From: Burkholderiales bacterium
GTDB lineage: Bacteria; Pseudomonadota; Gammaproteobacteria; Burkholderiales; Burkholderiaceae_C
Direction of reading: 5' to 3'
Length of the DNA: 64,000 nucleotides
Assembly: GCA_003963115.1 (NCBI GenBank)
Contig: RXJQ01000011.1
Coordinates: 62,001-126,000, forward strand
This document shows positions 49,309 to 58,704 of this stretch, piece after piece. The first letter of the stretch is position 1. Every line of letters starts with the position of its first letter. The translations under genes were made by a program, and so were the position numbers. The notes beneath the pieces were generated by a model. That model worked only from the letters and a program-made list of their open reading frames with translations. It did not search any database and was not told the origin of the DNA.

Positions 49309-49715
49309 CGATGCTCCATCATGTCCTGACAGTCCACACACAACTGGGCATCTGGCAGCACCTCCAGCCGAGCCAGCCCAATGGACACGCCGCATTCCAT
49401 GCAGTAGCCATAGACGCCATTGTCGATGCGCTCCAAGGCGTGCTGCGCGGCCACCAGCTCGGCCTGCTCGTGTTGCAGCAAGGCGATCACCTCGTCATCG
49501 GCCTCAGCGGCCATCGCGCCCTCGGTGCCGGCCACAAAGGTATTGGCCTTGGCAGAAGGTGGCGACGCCAACCTGGCACGCAGGTCGCTGTCCTGCTCGC
49601 TCAATTCACGAATGCGTGCCTTCAGCATGGCCTTGAGACGGGCCACCTCTTGGTCGGTCAAATCCGGCGGTGGCGGCGAAACGGTCTGCCGAGATGGGGT
49701 TTGCGTTTGAGGCAT
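49296..49715 (-). CDS. TraR/DksA family zinc-finger protein
   Basis: A 139-residue protein with a coiled-coil (about 20-95) and a C-terminal four-cysteine zinc finger (YCMECGVSIG and LCVDCQDMMEHRKG). DksA proteins bind the secondary channel of RNA polymerase and act with ppGpp. The coiled-coil tip lacks the obvious DxxDxA of canonical DksA, so this is more likely a paralogue, with DksA proper elsewhere. It is convergent with the ABC-F gene. Confidence 0.9.
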   Translation of the reverse strand: MPQTQTPSRQTVSPPPPDLTDQEVARLKAMLKARIRELSEQDSDLRARLASPPSAKANTFVAGTEGAMAAEADDEVIALLQHEQAELVAAQHALERIDNGVYGYCMECGVSIGLARLEVLPDAQLCVDCQDMMEHRKGR

Positions 49716-49813
49716 GGGTATCTCCGTCCAATATCAAGCCCAGCATAGGCAAGCAAATCGGGCCGCGTCTTGCGGTGCATCAAGACCACACAACCATGTT
49801 GCCCGCAGGCCGC

Positions 49814-49819
49814 TAACAT
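49814..49819 (+). promoter_or_regulatory. -10-like hexamer of ohrR
   Basis: TAACAT is 6 nt from the ohrR ATG at 49826, the same spacing as for dapC. It would give a leaderless transcript if used. No -35 is clear. Confidence 0.35.
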
Positions 49820-49825
49820 GGGTGC

Positions 49826-50362
49826 ATGTCATTGCCCTCATCCCACATCACCAGCAGCACCGCCAGCGAGATGGCGTCTGACATGGCGCCTGGCCAGGTG
49901 ACTGAACACGCCGATCTGCTCAGGCTCGATCTGCAACTGTGCTTTGCCTTGTATTCAACCTCATTGGCCATGACCAAGGTCTACAAGCCCATGCTGGCGC
50001 CTCTGGGTTTGACCTACCCTCAATACCTCGTGATGTTGCTGCTGTGGGAACAGGATGGCCGCACCGTCAACGAGCTGGGCCAGATCCTGCACCTGGACTC
50101 CGGCACCTTGACGCCCTTGCTCAAGCGCCTGGAAGCCCAAGGGCTGGTGACGCGGCAACGCGACGCGCAGGACGAGCGCCGCGTTCGCGTGAGCCTGAGC
50201 GAACAAGGCACGACGCTCAAGCGGCGCGCGGCCGATGTGCCTGCGCACATGGCCTGCAAGCTGGCCTTGGATGGCGATGAAATCGGCGCACTGCGTGCAC
50301 AACTGAATCAACTGCGTGACCGGCTCCTGGTCGATCAGCCACCCGAATCACCCAGCCACTGA
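49826..50362 (+). CDS. ohrR: Organic-peroxide-sensing repressor OhrR (MarR family)
   Basis: A MarR-type winged-helix repressor that is inactivated when organic peroxides oxidise its reactive cysteine. In the 178-residue reading, the reactive Cys39 is in [13 protein letters not shown] and a second cysteine, Cys144, is in HMACKLA. The 105-residue spacing equals that of Cys22 and Cys127 in the two-cysteine Xanthomonas OhrR, so it is a 2-Cys type. The wHTH is [23 protein letters not shown] 49871 or 49883 are alternative starts closer to family length. Its probable operator and target ohr lie just downstream. Confidence 0.94.
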   Translation: MSLPSSHITSSTASEMASDMAPGQVTEHADLLRLDLQLCFALYSTSLAMTKVYKPMLAPLGLTYPQYLVMLLLWEQDGRTVNELGQILHLDSGTLTPLLKRLEAQGLVTRQRDAQDERRVRVSLSEQGTTLKRRAADVPAHMACKLALDGDEIGALRAQLNQLRDRLLVDQPPESPSH

Positions 50363-50406
50363 ATTCCCCTGATTGCGCCCGGGCCTTCTCTTCAGGCTCC
50401 TGCATA

Positions 50407-50438
50407 TGACAATTAAATTGTGCACAATTAAATTGTCA
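50407..50438 (+). promoter_or_regulatory. Tandem palindromic OhrR operator upstream of ohr
   Basis: Two identical 13-bp palindromes ACAATTAAATTGT stand at 50409-50421 and 50424-50436, separated by two bases. Together 50407-50438 is a palindrome with a single mismatch at the centre pair. The AT-rich form matches known OhrR sites. It ends 27 nt before the ohr start. Confidence 0.9.
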
Positions 50439-50464
50439 TCTACTCACATTGCAAAGGCAGCAAC

Positions 50465-50887
50465 ATGGCACTCGATCAAGTTCTTTACACCGCCCACGCC
50501 ACCGCCACAGGTGGCCGCGACGGCCGCGCAGTCACCTCCGACAACAAGCTCGACGTTGCGCTGGCCCGCCCGAAGGAGTTGGGTGGCAATGGCCAAGGCA
50601 CCAACCCTGAGCAACTTTTTGCAGCAGGTTATGCAGCTTGTTTCATTGGTGCCATGGGCTTCGTCGCGGGTCAATCCAAGAAGCTGCTGCCCGCCGGCAC
50701 CCAGATCGCGTCTGAAGTCGGTATCGGCCCTATTCCTGCTGGCTTCGGCATCCAAGTCACCCTCAACATTAGTCTTCCTGGCATGGCACACGACGAAGCC
50801 CAGGCCCTGATCGACGCCGCTCACCAGGTCTGCCCTTACTCCAATGCCACTCGGGGCAACATCGACGTGACCCTCAAATTGGTCTGA
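50465..50887 (+). CDS. ohr: Organic hydroperoxide resistance protein Ohr
   Basis: A thiol-dependent peroxidase of the Ohr/OsmC family that reduces fatty-acid and other organic hydroperoxides. The 140-residue protein has catalytic Cys59 (GYAACFIGAM) and resolving Cys123 (HQVCPYSNATRGN), with conserved Arg21 of the active site. It lies 102 bp after ohrR, downstream of a double OhrR-type operator, forming the standard peroxide-inducible module. Confidence 0.97.
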   Translation: MALDQVLYTAHATATGGRDGRAVTSDNKLDVALARPKELGGNGQGTNPEQLFAAGYAACFIGAMGFVAGQSKKLLPAGTQIASEVGIGPIPAGFGIQVTLNISLPGMAHDEAQALIDAAHQVCPYSNATRGNIDVTLKLV

Positions 50888-51016
50888 TTCCATCCTTTTC
50901 GCAAGCGATTGGGCCTCGACGTTCGGCCTGAAACGTGGAAATTCGGTGCTAATCTCAGGTTTTCCCTGGCTTACCGAGGTTGACGCGTTGCAGTCGAGCC
51001 CCTACGCTTGCGATCC

Positions 51017-51814
51017 ATGGTTTTCACGATCCGCCGTCAAGGCCGCCTAGCCCAATCTTTGGGCGACCCTGCCCCCGGGATCCATCTTGGTGACCGCTGG
51101 TCCGCGCTCGTCGCTGGCGTGCTTGCCTGCGGTTTGACGCTTGGCGCTTCGATGCCGGCCTCGGCCCAATCTGCACCTGCCGCCACCGGCACCATCACCA
51201 GCGCCGCCGGCACCGTGGCCAATGCCACCAATACCGCGGCTGCCCCCTCGCCTGCGGCCGCCAACACAAACATCCAGGTCGTTACGGCCGCCGACAGCCC
51301 TGACCCGATTTCCCGCTTCTTGAACGACAAGGGCCTGCTGCCCAACACCAAGCCCGTGGTCGAGTTGGCCCAGCAGGTGCGCGACAAGGCCTCCGACATG
51401 GCCTCCGAACTGGTACTGTCAGCCATGAACTTCCTGGGCGTGCCCTATCGCCGAGGCGGCACTTCCGAGCAAAGCGGTTTTGACTGCAGCGGCTTTACCC
51501 GTCACGTCTTCGAAAACAGCGTCGGGCTGATCCTGCCGCGCCGCGCCATCGAGCAGGCCAACTCCCCCGATCTCGTCCCCATCCAGAAGTCAGAGCTCAA
51601 GCCCGGCGACCTGGTGTTCTTCAACACCCTGCGCCACACCTTCTCGCACGTCGGCATCTACATCGGCGACGACAAGTTCATCCACTCGCCCCGCGCTGGC
51701 GGCCAGGTACGGGTGGAAGACATGCGCCAGGCCTACTGGCAGCAGCGCTATGACGGCGCCCGCCGCGCCCCGGCCATCTCGGCGCGACAGCCCGCCACGC
51801 CACCCAACAACTGA
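51017..51814 (+). CDS. NlpC/P60 family cell-wall peptidase
   Basis: A secreted cysteine peptidase that cleaves peptidoglycan stem peptides. The 265-residue protein has an N-terminal hydrophobic signal (LVAGVLACGLTLGASMPASA, cleavage near residue 50) preceded by an unusually long basic N-region, an Ala/Thr-rich linker and the catalytic domain: Cys157 in SGFDCSGFTRH, His211 in FSHVGIYIG and His223 in FIHSPRAGG. ATG 51017 is used; a TTG at 51008 is in frame. Confidence 0.92.
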   Translation: MVFTIRRQGRLAQSLGDPAPGIHLGDRWSALVAGVLACGLTLGASMPASAQSAPAATGTITSAAGTVANATNTAAAPSPAAANTNIQVVTAADSPDPISRFLNDKGLLPNTKPVVELAQQVRDKASDMASELVLSAMNFLGVPYRRGGTSEQSGFDCSGFTRHVFENSVGLILPRRAIEQANSPDLVPIQKSELKPGDLVFFNTLRHTFSHVGIYIGDDKFIHSPRAGGQVRVEDMRQAYWQQRYDGARRAPAISARQPATPPNN

Positions 51815-51842
51815 GTTGCCGTCAGGGCCGCCCGACTTGCCG

Positions 51843-51848
51843 CACAAT
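51843..51848 (+). promoter_or_regulatory. -10-like hexamer of moaA
   Basis: CACAAT sits 8 nt before the moaA ATG (51857); if used, the leader would be only a few nt. No -35 or Shine-Dalgarno is evident. Confidence 0.3.
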
Positions 51849-51856
51849 CTCGGGCC

Positions 51857-52996
51857 ATGAGTCAGTATCCCGCTCGGCGGCCAGGCCGGGTCGTCCCCAT
51901 CCGCACGTCCGCCCCTGATGTCCAGCCTTTGCCGCAGGCGCCCAGCCTCGGCCTCGGCATCACGCCGCTTGACACGCTGGGCCGCCCCCTCAGGGATCTG
52001 CGCATCTCGGTGACCGACCGCTGCAACTTCCGTTGTGGTTATTGCATGCCCCGCACGGCTTTCGGCAGTGACCACCCCTTCCTGCCCCACGCGGAGCTGC
52101 TCAGCTTCGAAGAGATCACCCGTGTCGCGCGCATTGCCCTCTCGCTGGGTGCGCGCAAGCTGCGGCTCACAGGCGGCGAGCCCCTGCTGCGCAAGGACAT
52201 CGACAAGCTCATCGCCCAGCTGGCGCAACTGCGCACCTTGGACGGTGAACCACCCGAGCTGACCTTGACCACCAATGGCAGCCTGCTCAAACGCAAGGCC
52301 CAGGCATTGAAAGACGCGGGCCTGCAGCGTGTCACGGTCAGCCTCGACGCACTGGACGACACCGTCTTCCAGACCATGAGCGACGCTGACACATCCGTAG
52401 CCGAAGTCCTGGCTGGCATCGAGGCCGCCCAGGCTGTGGGACTGGCGCCCATCAAGGTCAACATGGTCGTGCAAAAGGGCGTGAATGACGCACAGATCCT
52501 GCCCATGGCCACGCACTTTAGGCACAGCGGTGTCGAGCTGCGCTTCATCGAGTTCATGGACGTTGGCCAGACCAACCGCTGGCAGATGACACAGGTGCTG
52601 CCTTCCGAGGACGTGCGCATGCGCATCCACGAGGCCTTTGCCCTGCACCCCGCCGATGCCAGCCGCCCCGATGCCACGGCCGAGCGCTGGGCTTACACCG
52701 ATGGCGCCGGGCACGTCGGCTTCATCTCCAGCGTCACCCAGGCCTTCTGCGGCGACTGCAGCCGTTTGCGCTTGTCCACCGAAGGCCGCCTCTACACCTG
52801 CCTGTTCGCCAGCCGCGGCTACGACCTGCGCGCCCTGCTTCGCAGCCCAAGCGAAAGCGACGAGCAGATCACCGCCCGCGTGGCCGCCTTGTGGTCTGGC
52901 AGGCAGGACCGCTACTCTCAATTGCGTGGCCAAGCTACGCCAGACACCCCCGACATCCCCCAGGGCCGCATCGAGATGAGCTACATCGGTGGCTGA
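51857..52996 (+). CDS. moaA: GTP 3',8-cyclase MoaA
   Basis: The radical-SAM enzyme starting molybdenum-cofactor synthesis. The 379-residue protein has the radical-SAM triad Cys56, Cys60 and Cys63 (RCNFRCGYC), SAM-binding [11 protein letters not shown], the C-terminal [4Fe-4S] cysteines ([11 protein letters not shown] and LYTCLFA) and the conserved terminal Gly-Gly (YIGG). The N-terminal 35 residues are a Pro/Arg-rich extension. mobA overlaps its end by 8 nt. Confidence 0.97.
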   Translation: MSQYPARRPGRVVPIRTSAPDVQPLPQAPSLGLGITPLDTLGRPLRDLRISVTDRCNFRCGYCMPRTAFGSDHPFLPHAELLSFEEITRVARIALSLGARKLRLTGGEPLLRKDIDKLIAQLAQLRTLDGEPPELTLTTNGSLLKRKAQALKDAGLQRVTVSLDALDDTVFQTMSDADTSVAEVLAGIEAAQAVGLAPIKVNMVVQKGVNDAQILPMATHFRHSGVELRFIEFMDVGQTNRWQMTQVLPSEDVRMRIHEAFALHPADASRPDATAERWAYTDGAGHVGFISSVTQAFCGDCSRLRLSTEGRLYTCLFASRGYDLRALLRSPSESDEQITARVAALWSGRQDRYSQLRGQATPDTPDIPQGRIEMSYIGG

Positions 52997-53648
52997 GCAC
53001 CCCCCCGCTTATCCGGACGTCACGGGCTGGCTGCTCGCTGGCGGCGAAGGCCGTCGCATTCAGGGCCAGGACAAAGGCCTGATCGACTACCAAGGCCAAC
53101 CGCTGGCGACCTGGGTTCTGGAACGACTGGCCCCGCAATGCGCCACGCTGTGCATCGGTGCGAACCGCAACCTGGCGCGCTATCAACAGTTGCTCGAACA
53201 ACGGCTCACACCCGTCCTGAAAACAGAGCATCCAACAGCGCCTCATAACGTGTGGCCCGACGACGCCGATCTGCCAACCCAGAGCGGACCACTGGCCGGC
53301 ATCATCACGGCCTTGCGCCATGCCCAGACCGACTGGGTGCTGGTCGCACCGTGCGACACACCGCACCTTCCGCTCGACCTTGTCGGCCGCCTGATGAGCC
53401 ATGCCATGCAAACAAACGCCGACATCGTGATCCCTTGCACACAAAGCGGCATGGGAGAGGCCCGTCACCATTGGGTCTGTGGATTGATCCGCAAGCGGGT
53501 TTGCCCTGACACTGTCCAGCAGTTCGTGAACGGTGAACGTAAAGTTGGCAACTGGGTCCGTACCCAGCAATGGTCCAGCGTATCCTTCAACGACGCGAGC
53601 GCTTTTGCCAACATGAACACCCTGGAGACGCTGCGTGGTCGGGACTGA
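52989..53648 (+). CDS. mobA: Molybdenum cofactor guanylyltransferase MobA
   Basis: Adds GMP to molybdopterin to make MGD. The 219-residue protein has the nucleotidyltransferase signature [30 protein letters not shown] and [10 protein letters not shown]. It begins with GTG inside the moaA end (8-bp overlap), so both are translated from one message. The GNAT gene that follows overlaps its end. Confidence 0.95.
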   Translation: MAEHPPAYPDVTGWLLAGGEGRRIQGQDKGLIDYQGQPLATWVLERLAPQCATLCIGANRNLARYQQLLEQRLTPVLKTEHPTAPHNVWPDDADLPTQSGPLAGIITALRHAQTDWVLVAPCDTPHLPLDLVGRLMSHAMQTNADIVIPCTQSGMGEARHHWVCGLIRKRVCPDTVQQFVNGERKVGNWVRTQQWSSVSFNDASAFANMNTLETLRGRD

Positions 53649-54180
53649 AACAGCCGTGCGCATCGCGCGGATCGCGCCTGCTGAGCTGAGTGCGTACAAG
53701 AGACTGCGGGACGAAGGCCTGAGGCTGCATCCCGATGCTTTCGACGCTGACATCGAAAGCGAGCAGGCGCGCCCCCCCGAGAGCTATCTGGGCCGGCTGG
53801 GCCTGAGCGAGACCCTGGGCGGCAGTTTCCTGCTGGGTGCCTCGATCGACAAGGAACTCGTCGGCATGATCGGGCTGGAGCGCCAGTCCCTGCAGAAGCT
53901 GCGGCACAGTGCCGAGCTCAACAGCATGATGGTCAGCCCCAGGCACACGGGCAAAGGCGTCGGCCTGCTGCTGGTCAATGCCCTGATCGCCGAGGCACGC
54001 AAGGCCATTGGGCTGGAGCAGATCACACTGCGTGTGAGCACGTCCAGCGAGTCCGCCATCCGTCTGTATGAACGCGCGGGCTTTCAGGCCTGCGGTGTGC
54101 TGCCCCATGCGATCAAGCTGGTGGACGGCCCCGGCCAGGTCCGCTATTTTGACAAGCTGACCATGGTCCTCATTCTCTGA
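53635..54180 (+). CDS. GNAT family N-acetyltransferase
   Basis: A 181-residue acetyltransferase. The acetyl-CoA site is VSPRHTGKGVGLLLVNALIA, followed by LRVSTSSESAIRLYERAGF, typical for the fold. Substrate is unknown. GTG 53635 overlaps mobA by 14 bp; GTG 53656 would avoid the overlap and keep the domain. It may be cotranscribed with moaA-mobA. Confidence 0.9.
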   Translation: MVGTETAVRIARIAPAELSAYKRLRDEGLRLHPDAFDADIESEQARPPESYLGRLGLSETLGGSFLLGASIDKELVGMIGLERQSLQKLRHSAELNSMMVSPRHTGKGVGLLLVNALIAEARKAIGLEQITLRVSTSSESAIRLYERAGFQACGVLPHAIKLVDGPGQVRYFDKLTMVLIL

Positions 54181-54196
54181 GGCCAGGCCCCACGGT

Positions 54197-54646
54197 TCAC
54201 TTCGCCTCGGCGGCGCCTCGGTTGGCCAGGCCATCGGCCCGCTCATTGCCCGGGTCACCCGCATGACCCTTGACCCAGCGCCAGTCCACGTCGTGCTGCG
54301 ATGCCAGCTCTTCGAGCATGAGCCACAGCTCCGCGTTCTTCACCGGCTTGTTGTCGGCCGTCTTCCAGCCACGGCGCTTCCAGCCTGAGATCCACTCGGT
54401 GATGCCTTTGCGCACGTACTCGCTGTCGGTGTAGATCACGACCTTGCAGCGGCGCTTGAGCACCTTGAGCGCCTCGATCACGGCGGTCAGCTCCATGCGG
54501 TTGTTGGTGGTCATCAACTCGCCACCCCACATCTCCTTTTCATGCTGGCCGCTGACCATCCACACACCCCAGCCACCGCGGCCCGGGTTGCCCTTGCACG
54601 CACCGTCGGTGTACATCACCACGGCGGGCGTTGCCGATTCAGTCAT
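54197..54646 (-). CDS. rnhA: Ribonuclease HI
   Basis: Degrades RNA in RNA-DNA hybrids. The 149-residue protein has the DEDD active site: Asp in [12 protein letters not shown], Glu in [12 protein letters not shown], Asp in IYTDSEYV and Asp in GNERADGLA, with the assisting His of [11 protein letters not shown] 54646 overlaps the upstream methyltransferase stop (ATGA). Confidence 0.98.
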   Translation of the reverse strand: MTESATPAVVMYTDGACKGNPGRGGWGVWMVSGQHEKEMWGGELMTTNNRMELTAVIEALKVLKRRCKVVIYTDSEYVRKGITEWISGWKRRGWKTADNKPVKNAELWLMLEELASQHDVDWRWVKGHAGDPGNERADGLANRGAAEAK

Positions 54647-55488
54647 CCATTCACATCCTGTTGAAACTGGCCTTCGCGCTGATGACGCTGGGCCACGACA
54701 GCCGGCGCCGCAGTCGGTGCGACACGGGCCTTCTTGATCTTGCCGACCAGGCGCATGCCTCGCGAGCGCTTGACGGCCACCACAAAATACACGGCGCCCA
54801 GCACGGGCCACCAGCGGTCACCCGCGTGCTCCATCCAGCGCAGCCGCGCCCATGACTGCTCGCTGCGCACCATGGGCCTGTAGCAGCCAAAGCAACCGGC
54901 CTCCACCTCCAGGTCCAGCAGGCGCAGCCAGTCGCGCAGACGCCAATAGGCAATGAACTCGCCTTGCGGCAAGACCAGGGCAGACTGCACACCCCAGCGC
55001 CCCATGCGCTGCCACATGCCCCACAGGCTGGCCGGGTTGAAGCCGGCGATCACCACGCGACCTTCGGGCACCAGCACGCGTTCGACCTCGCGCAAGGTGT
55101 CGTGCGGGTCACGCGCCAGCTCCAGCGCATGCGGCAACACAACCAGGTCCAGGCTGTTGCTCGGAAAAGGCAAGGCCTCGAAGTCGCAGCGCATACTGAA
55201 GGGCGCACCGTTGAGCTGCGCGTTCTCATCACACACCACATCGCTGGCCTTGGCCACTTCATCCGCCGGCCGCCAATGCGCGTATGCTGCGTCCAGCGCG
55301 AGCCAGCGGTGCTGCATCCGGTTCGTGCGCAAGCCATCGAGCTCAGGCAGGCCCAGCTGCAAGGCATGGAAGCCGAAGATATCGGCCACCAGGCGATCCA
55401 TCTGGGCCTGTTCCCACTCCAGCAGGGCCTGCCCTGGCGGCAAAGCCAGCCAAGGATGCAACTCTATAATCGGATCGACTCTGGTCAT
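54643..55488 (-). CDS. SAM-dependent methyltransferase-like protein
   Basis: About 281 residues (start [14 protein letters not shown]). The central part resembles class-I methyltransferase motifs ([41 protein letters not shown]), but the usual GxGxG glycine loop is not evident. The protein may be degenerate or bind SAM unusually. Substrate unknown. Its ATG shares CATG with the start of the divergent gloB, and its stop overlaps rnhA. The gloB/methyltransferase/rnhA neighbourhood is common in proteobacteria. Confidence 0.85.
   Translation of the reverse strand: MTRVDPIIELHPWLALPPGQALLEWEQAQMDRLVADIFGFHALQLGLPELDGLRTNRMQHRWLALDAAYAHWRPADEVAKASDVVCDENAQLNGAPFSMRCDFEALPFPSNSLDLVVLPHALELARDPHDTLREVERVLVPEGRVVIAGFNPASLWGMWQRMGRWGVQSALVLPQGEFIAYWRLRDWLRLLDLEVEAGCFGCYRPMVRSEQSWARLRWMEHAGDRWWPVLGAVYFVVAVKRSRGMRLVGKIKKARVAPTAAPAVVAQRHQREGQFQQDVNG
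55465..55470 (+). promoter_or_regulatory. TATAAT -10 upstream of gloB
   Basis: A perfect -10 hexamer 16 nt before the gloB ATG. The leader would be about 10 nt. It lies inside the divergent methyltransferase coding sequence. No clear -35. Confidence 0.5.
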
Positions 55489-56263
55489 GGAATTACTTGC
55501 TCTACCCGCCTTCACCGATAACTACATCTGGATGCTGCACAACGGGCGCCATGCCCTCGTGGTCGATCCAGGTGATGCCGCGCCCGTGCTTGAAGCACTG
55601 CGGCAACGCGGGTTGACGCTGACCGCCATTCTAGTGACCCATCACCATCCGGATCACATCGGCGGTCTGGCGGGCCTGCAATCTCTTCACGCCACGGTCT
55701 ACGGCCCGCTGAACGAAGGCATCGAAGGGCTGACGCACAAGCTTCAGGAGGGCGACGTCGTCCACTGGGAAGGCCTGGACATCAAGGTGCTGGACGTGCC
55801 AGGCCACACGGCCGGACACATCGCTTACCTCATCGAGCATGCGCCAGATCAGCACGCCTTCGATCCAATCGCCTTTGTTGGAGATACACTCTTCTCTGGC
55901 GGATGCGGCCGCCTGTTTGACGGTACCATGGCACAGCTTCACGCCAGCCTGACCCGGCTCAAGCAGTTGCCCGGCGCCACCCGCGTCTGTGCCGCTCACG
56001 AATACACCCTCAGCAATCTGCGCTTCGCGAAGGCTGTTGAGCCAAACAACCTTGACCTTGGTGCCTACCAGTCGCATTGCGAGGCTTTGAGAGCCCAAGC
56101 ACTGCCCACCCTGCCCGGCACCATGCGCAACGAGAAAGCGGTCAACCCCTTTCTCCGTTGCACCGAACCCGAAGTGGTTTCCAGCGCCCTGCAGCACGGC
56201 GCAAAGGATGCCAGCCCCGAGGCTGTCTTTGCCGCACTGCGTCTATGGAAAAACACATTCTGA
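55487..56263 (+). CDS. gloB: Hydroxyacylglutathione hydrolase (glyoxalase II)
   Basis: Hydrolyses S-lactoylglutathione in methylglyoxal detoxification. The 258-residue metallo-beta-lactamase-fold protein has THHHPDHIGG (metal ligands His52, His54, Asp56, His57), VPGHTAGHIAYL, FVGDTLFSGGCGRLFDG and CAAHEYTLSNLRF. The ATG overlaps the divergent methyltransferase start. mltD follows 2 nt after its stop. Confidence 0.97.
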   Translation: MELLALPAFTDNYIWMLHNGRHALVVDPGDAAPVLEALRQRGLTLTAILVTHHHPDHIGGLAGLQSLHATVYGPLNEGIEGLTHKLQEGDVVHWEGLDIKVLDVPGHTAGHIAYLIEHAPDQHAFDPIAFVGDTLFSGGCGRLFDGTMAQLHASLTRLKQLPGATRVCAAHEYTLSNLRFAKAVEPNNLDLGAYQSHCEALRAQALPTLPGTMRNEKAVNPFLRCTEPEVVSSALQHGAKDASPEAVFAALRLWKNTF

Positions 56264-56265
56264 AG

Positions 56266-58071
56266 ATGAAGACAACACGCTCGACACGACGCCCCTTCAC
56301 CTTGAGTGCCGCGGTCCTTGGATGCCTGATGATGACGGCATGTGGCTCGATCTATGGCCCCCAGAGCCGCCAGCAGATCGACATGGACAAGCTCCTTCAG
56401 AGCGCCCCACCCGCAGTTGGAATGGCCCAGGCCGGCAGCGACGGCAAGTTCCTGCGTGGTGCCGTCAAGCAGGACCCGGCATCCGGCCTGCGTGTGGACA
56501 TCGCCGCCGCCACCTTGCACAGCAATGACACAGCCGTGGCCGCCATGACGCCCAAGGCCAGTGCGGCGCCTGCGACCAAAGACAATGCCGCCAACACAGA
56601 CGCAACAGCGAATGTCGATGATCAAGACGGCAAGGAAGCCATCGGCACGCCCAGCGACCCGCTGCGCCCCGACGCCGCCGTGGACCTGAGCGACACCACC
56701 GCCAATCAGGATCTCTGGGGTCGTGTGCGCAAGGGCTTTGGCCTGCCCCCGCTGGAAAGCGAACTGGTGCTCGAACACGAGCGCTGGTACACCAGCCGCC
56801 CCGAGTACGTGCAGCGCATGACCGAGCGGGCCAGCCGCTACCTTTTCCATGTGGTCGATGAAATCGAGCGCCGCCAGATGCCAACCGAGCTGGCACTGCT
56901 GCCCTTCATCGAAAGCGCCTTCAACCCGCAAGCCTTGTCGTCGGCCCGTGCTTCGGGCATCTGGCAGTTCATGCCCTCGACCGGCAAGGACTTCGAACTC
57001 AAGCAGAACCTGTTTCGCGACGATCGCCGCGACGTGCTGGCCTCGACCCGCGCCGCGCTGGACTACATGCAGCGCCTCTACAAACAGTTTGGCGACTGGC
57101 ACCTGGCGCTGGCCGCCTACAACTGGGGCGAAGGCAATGTGCAGCGCGCCATCAACCGCAATGCACAAAAGGGTCTGCCCACCGACTATGCCAGCCTCAA
57201 CATGCCGGCCGAGACACGCAACTACGTGCCCAAGCTGCATGCGGTCAAGAACATCATCTGGCACCCCGAGACCTACGGCCTGACGCTCACGCCCATCGAG
57301 AACCACCCTTACTTCGTGAGCGTGCCCATCCAGCGCGACATGGACGCCGCCCTGGCCGCACGGCTGGCCGGCTTGCCCCTGGATGAGTTCAAGGCACTCA
57401 ACCCCTCGTTGAACAAGCCCGTGATCCTGGCGGCGGGCACACCACAGGTGCTGCTGCCTTACGACAACGCCAGCCTGTTCGTGCACAACCTCGGCGACCA
57501 CAAGGGGGCGCTGGCCACCTGGACTGCCTGGGTCGTGCCGCGCACGATGCGCCCCGCCGACGCCGCCCGTCAGGTTGGCATGAGCGAAAGCAATCTGCGC
57601 GACATCAACCACATCCCACCCAAGATGCTGGTGAAGGCCGGCTCGACCCTGCTGGTCCCTCGCTCGGGTCAACGTGCGCAGGATGTCTCTGAAGCGCTGG
57701 CCGACAATGCGATCATGGCCTTGGCCCCCGATCTGCCACCCATGCGCCGCGTGAGCCTCAAGGCTGGCAAGCGCGACACCGTGGCCAGCGTCGCCCGCCG
57801 CTATCGCGTGTCAGCCCAGCAGGTGGCGCAATGGAACCGCACATCGGCCTCCGCCACTTTTGCACGCGGCCAGACCGTGGTCGTGTACGTTCCCAACAAA
57901 TCTGCGGCACGTAATGTGGCGGCAAGCCGCACACGAGCCAAGCTCGCGGTCCGCTCACGGGCGCCTGCACGCGTGATGGCCAGTGTCTCGCGTACACCAG
58001 TGCGCGGCACCGCCAAGGCCAAGTCAGCCGTAAACCGTGGTGCACGTGTGCGGGTGGCCAGCGCGCGCTGA
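56266..58071 (+). CDS. mltD: Membrane-bound lytic murein transglycosylase D, MltD-like
   Basis: An outer-membrane lipoprotein that cleaves glycan strands of peptidoglycan. The 601-residue protein starts with a lipoprotein signal (AAVLGCLMMTACGS, lipobox Cys about residue 26), a long low-complexity region, the SLT domain (LPFIESAFNPQALSSARASG with catalytic Glu, IWQFMPSTGKDF, ALAAYNWGEGNVQRAI) and two C-terminal LysM-like repeats (about 435-475 and 500-545). The tail is Arg/Ala/Lys rich. ATG 56245, inside gloB, is an alternative start. Confidence 0.93.
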   Translation: MKTTRSTRRPFTLSAAVLGCLMMTACGSIYGPQSRQQIDMDKLLQSAPPAVGMAQAGSDGKFLRGAVKQDPASGLRVDIAAATLHSNDTAVAAMTPKASAAPATKDNAANTDATANVDDQDGKEAIGTPSDPLRPDAAVDLSDTTANQDLWGRVRKGFGLPPLESELVLEHERWYTSRPEYVQRMTERASRYLFHVVDEIERRQMPTELALLPFIESAFNPQALSSARASGIWQFMPSTGKDFELKQNLFRDDRRDVLASTRAALDYMQRLYKQFGDWHLALAAYNWGEGNVQRAINRNAQKGLPTDYASLNMPAETRNYVPKLHAVKNIIWHPETYGLTLTPIENHPYFVSVPIQRDMDAALAARLAGLPLDEFKALNPSLNKPVILAAGTPQVLLPYDNASLFVHNLGDHKGALATWTAWVVPRTMRPADAARQVGMSESNLRDINHIPPKMLVKAGSTLLVPRSGQRAQDVSEALADNAIMALAPDLPPMRRVSLKAGKRDTVASVARRYRVSAQQVAQWNRTSASATFARGQTVVVYVPNKSAARNVAASRTRAKLAVRSRAPARVMASVSRTPVRGTAKAKSAVNRGARVRVASAR

Positions 58072-58103
58072 CCTGAGCGCGCCGCCCTGGTCAGATCGTT
58101 GGG

Positions 58104-58691
58104 TCAGCGCCTGTCCATGAAGGCATGGGCGATGGTGCCCAAGTCCACATACTCCAGCTCACTGCCCACCGGCACGCCACGCGCCAGCCGGGTCACCTTC
58201 AGACCTCGGGCCTTCAGTTGCTCGCTGAGCACATGGGCCGTGGCTTCGCCTTCGGCCGTGAAGTTGGTGGCCAGGATCACCTCCCTGACCACGCCATCTG
58301 AAGCGCGCTCCAGCAAGGCTGCCAGGCCAATGTCTTTCACGCCCTGGCCATCGAGCGGACTCAGGCGCCCCAGCAGCACGAAGTACTGCCCCTTGTAGCT
58401 GCCGGTGCGCTCCAGTGCGGCCTGGTCGGCCGGCGTTTCGACCACGCACAGCAGCTGTGGGTCACGCTCAGGGTCCAGGCACACATCACAGATCGGCGCA
58501 CGGCTGAAGGTGTGGCAGCGCTGGCAATGCCCCACATCCGACACGGCCCCATCCAGGGCCCTGGCGAGCTTGAGCGCACCAGGCCGATCATGCTGCAGCA
58601 GGTGGTAGGCCATGCGCTGCGCCGACTTCTGCCCAATACCGGGCAGGCAACGCAGCGCCTCGATCAGCCCATCCAGCGCGGGGTCGGCCAT
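58104..58691 (-). CDS. recR: Recombination mediator RecR
   Basis: Acts with RecF and RecO in loading RecA at gaps. The 195-residue protein has the HhH region ([20 protein letters not shown]), the four-cysteine zinc finger ([16 protein letters not shown]), and the Toprim domain ([31 protein letters not shown]). It is third of dnaX-ybaB-recR, the usual order. Confidence 0.98.
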   Translation of the reverse strand: MADPALDGLIEALRCLPGIGQKSAQRMAYHLLQHDRPGALKLARALDGAVSDVGHCQRCHTFSRAPICDVCLDPERDPQLLCVVETPADQAALERTGSYKGQYFVLLGRLSPLDGQGVKDIGLAALLERASDGVVREVILATNFTAEGEATAHVLSEQLKARGLKVTRLARGVPVGSELEYVDLGTIAHAFMDRR

Positions 58692-58704
58692 CTGTATCGA
58701 CAGG

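Noticed and set aside
49296..49715. Calling the zinc-finger protein DksA itself
   Set aside because: The coiled-coil tip lacks the recognisable acidic motif of canonical DksA and the neighbourhood differs, so only the broader TraR/DksA family is supported.
58063..58082. GCGCGCT/AGCGCGC hairpin at the end of mltD
   Set aside because: The 7-bp stem is perfect but overlaps the stop codon and has no T-run, so I do not call it a terminator.
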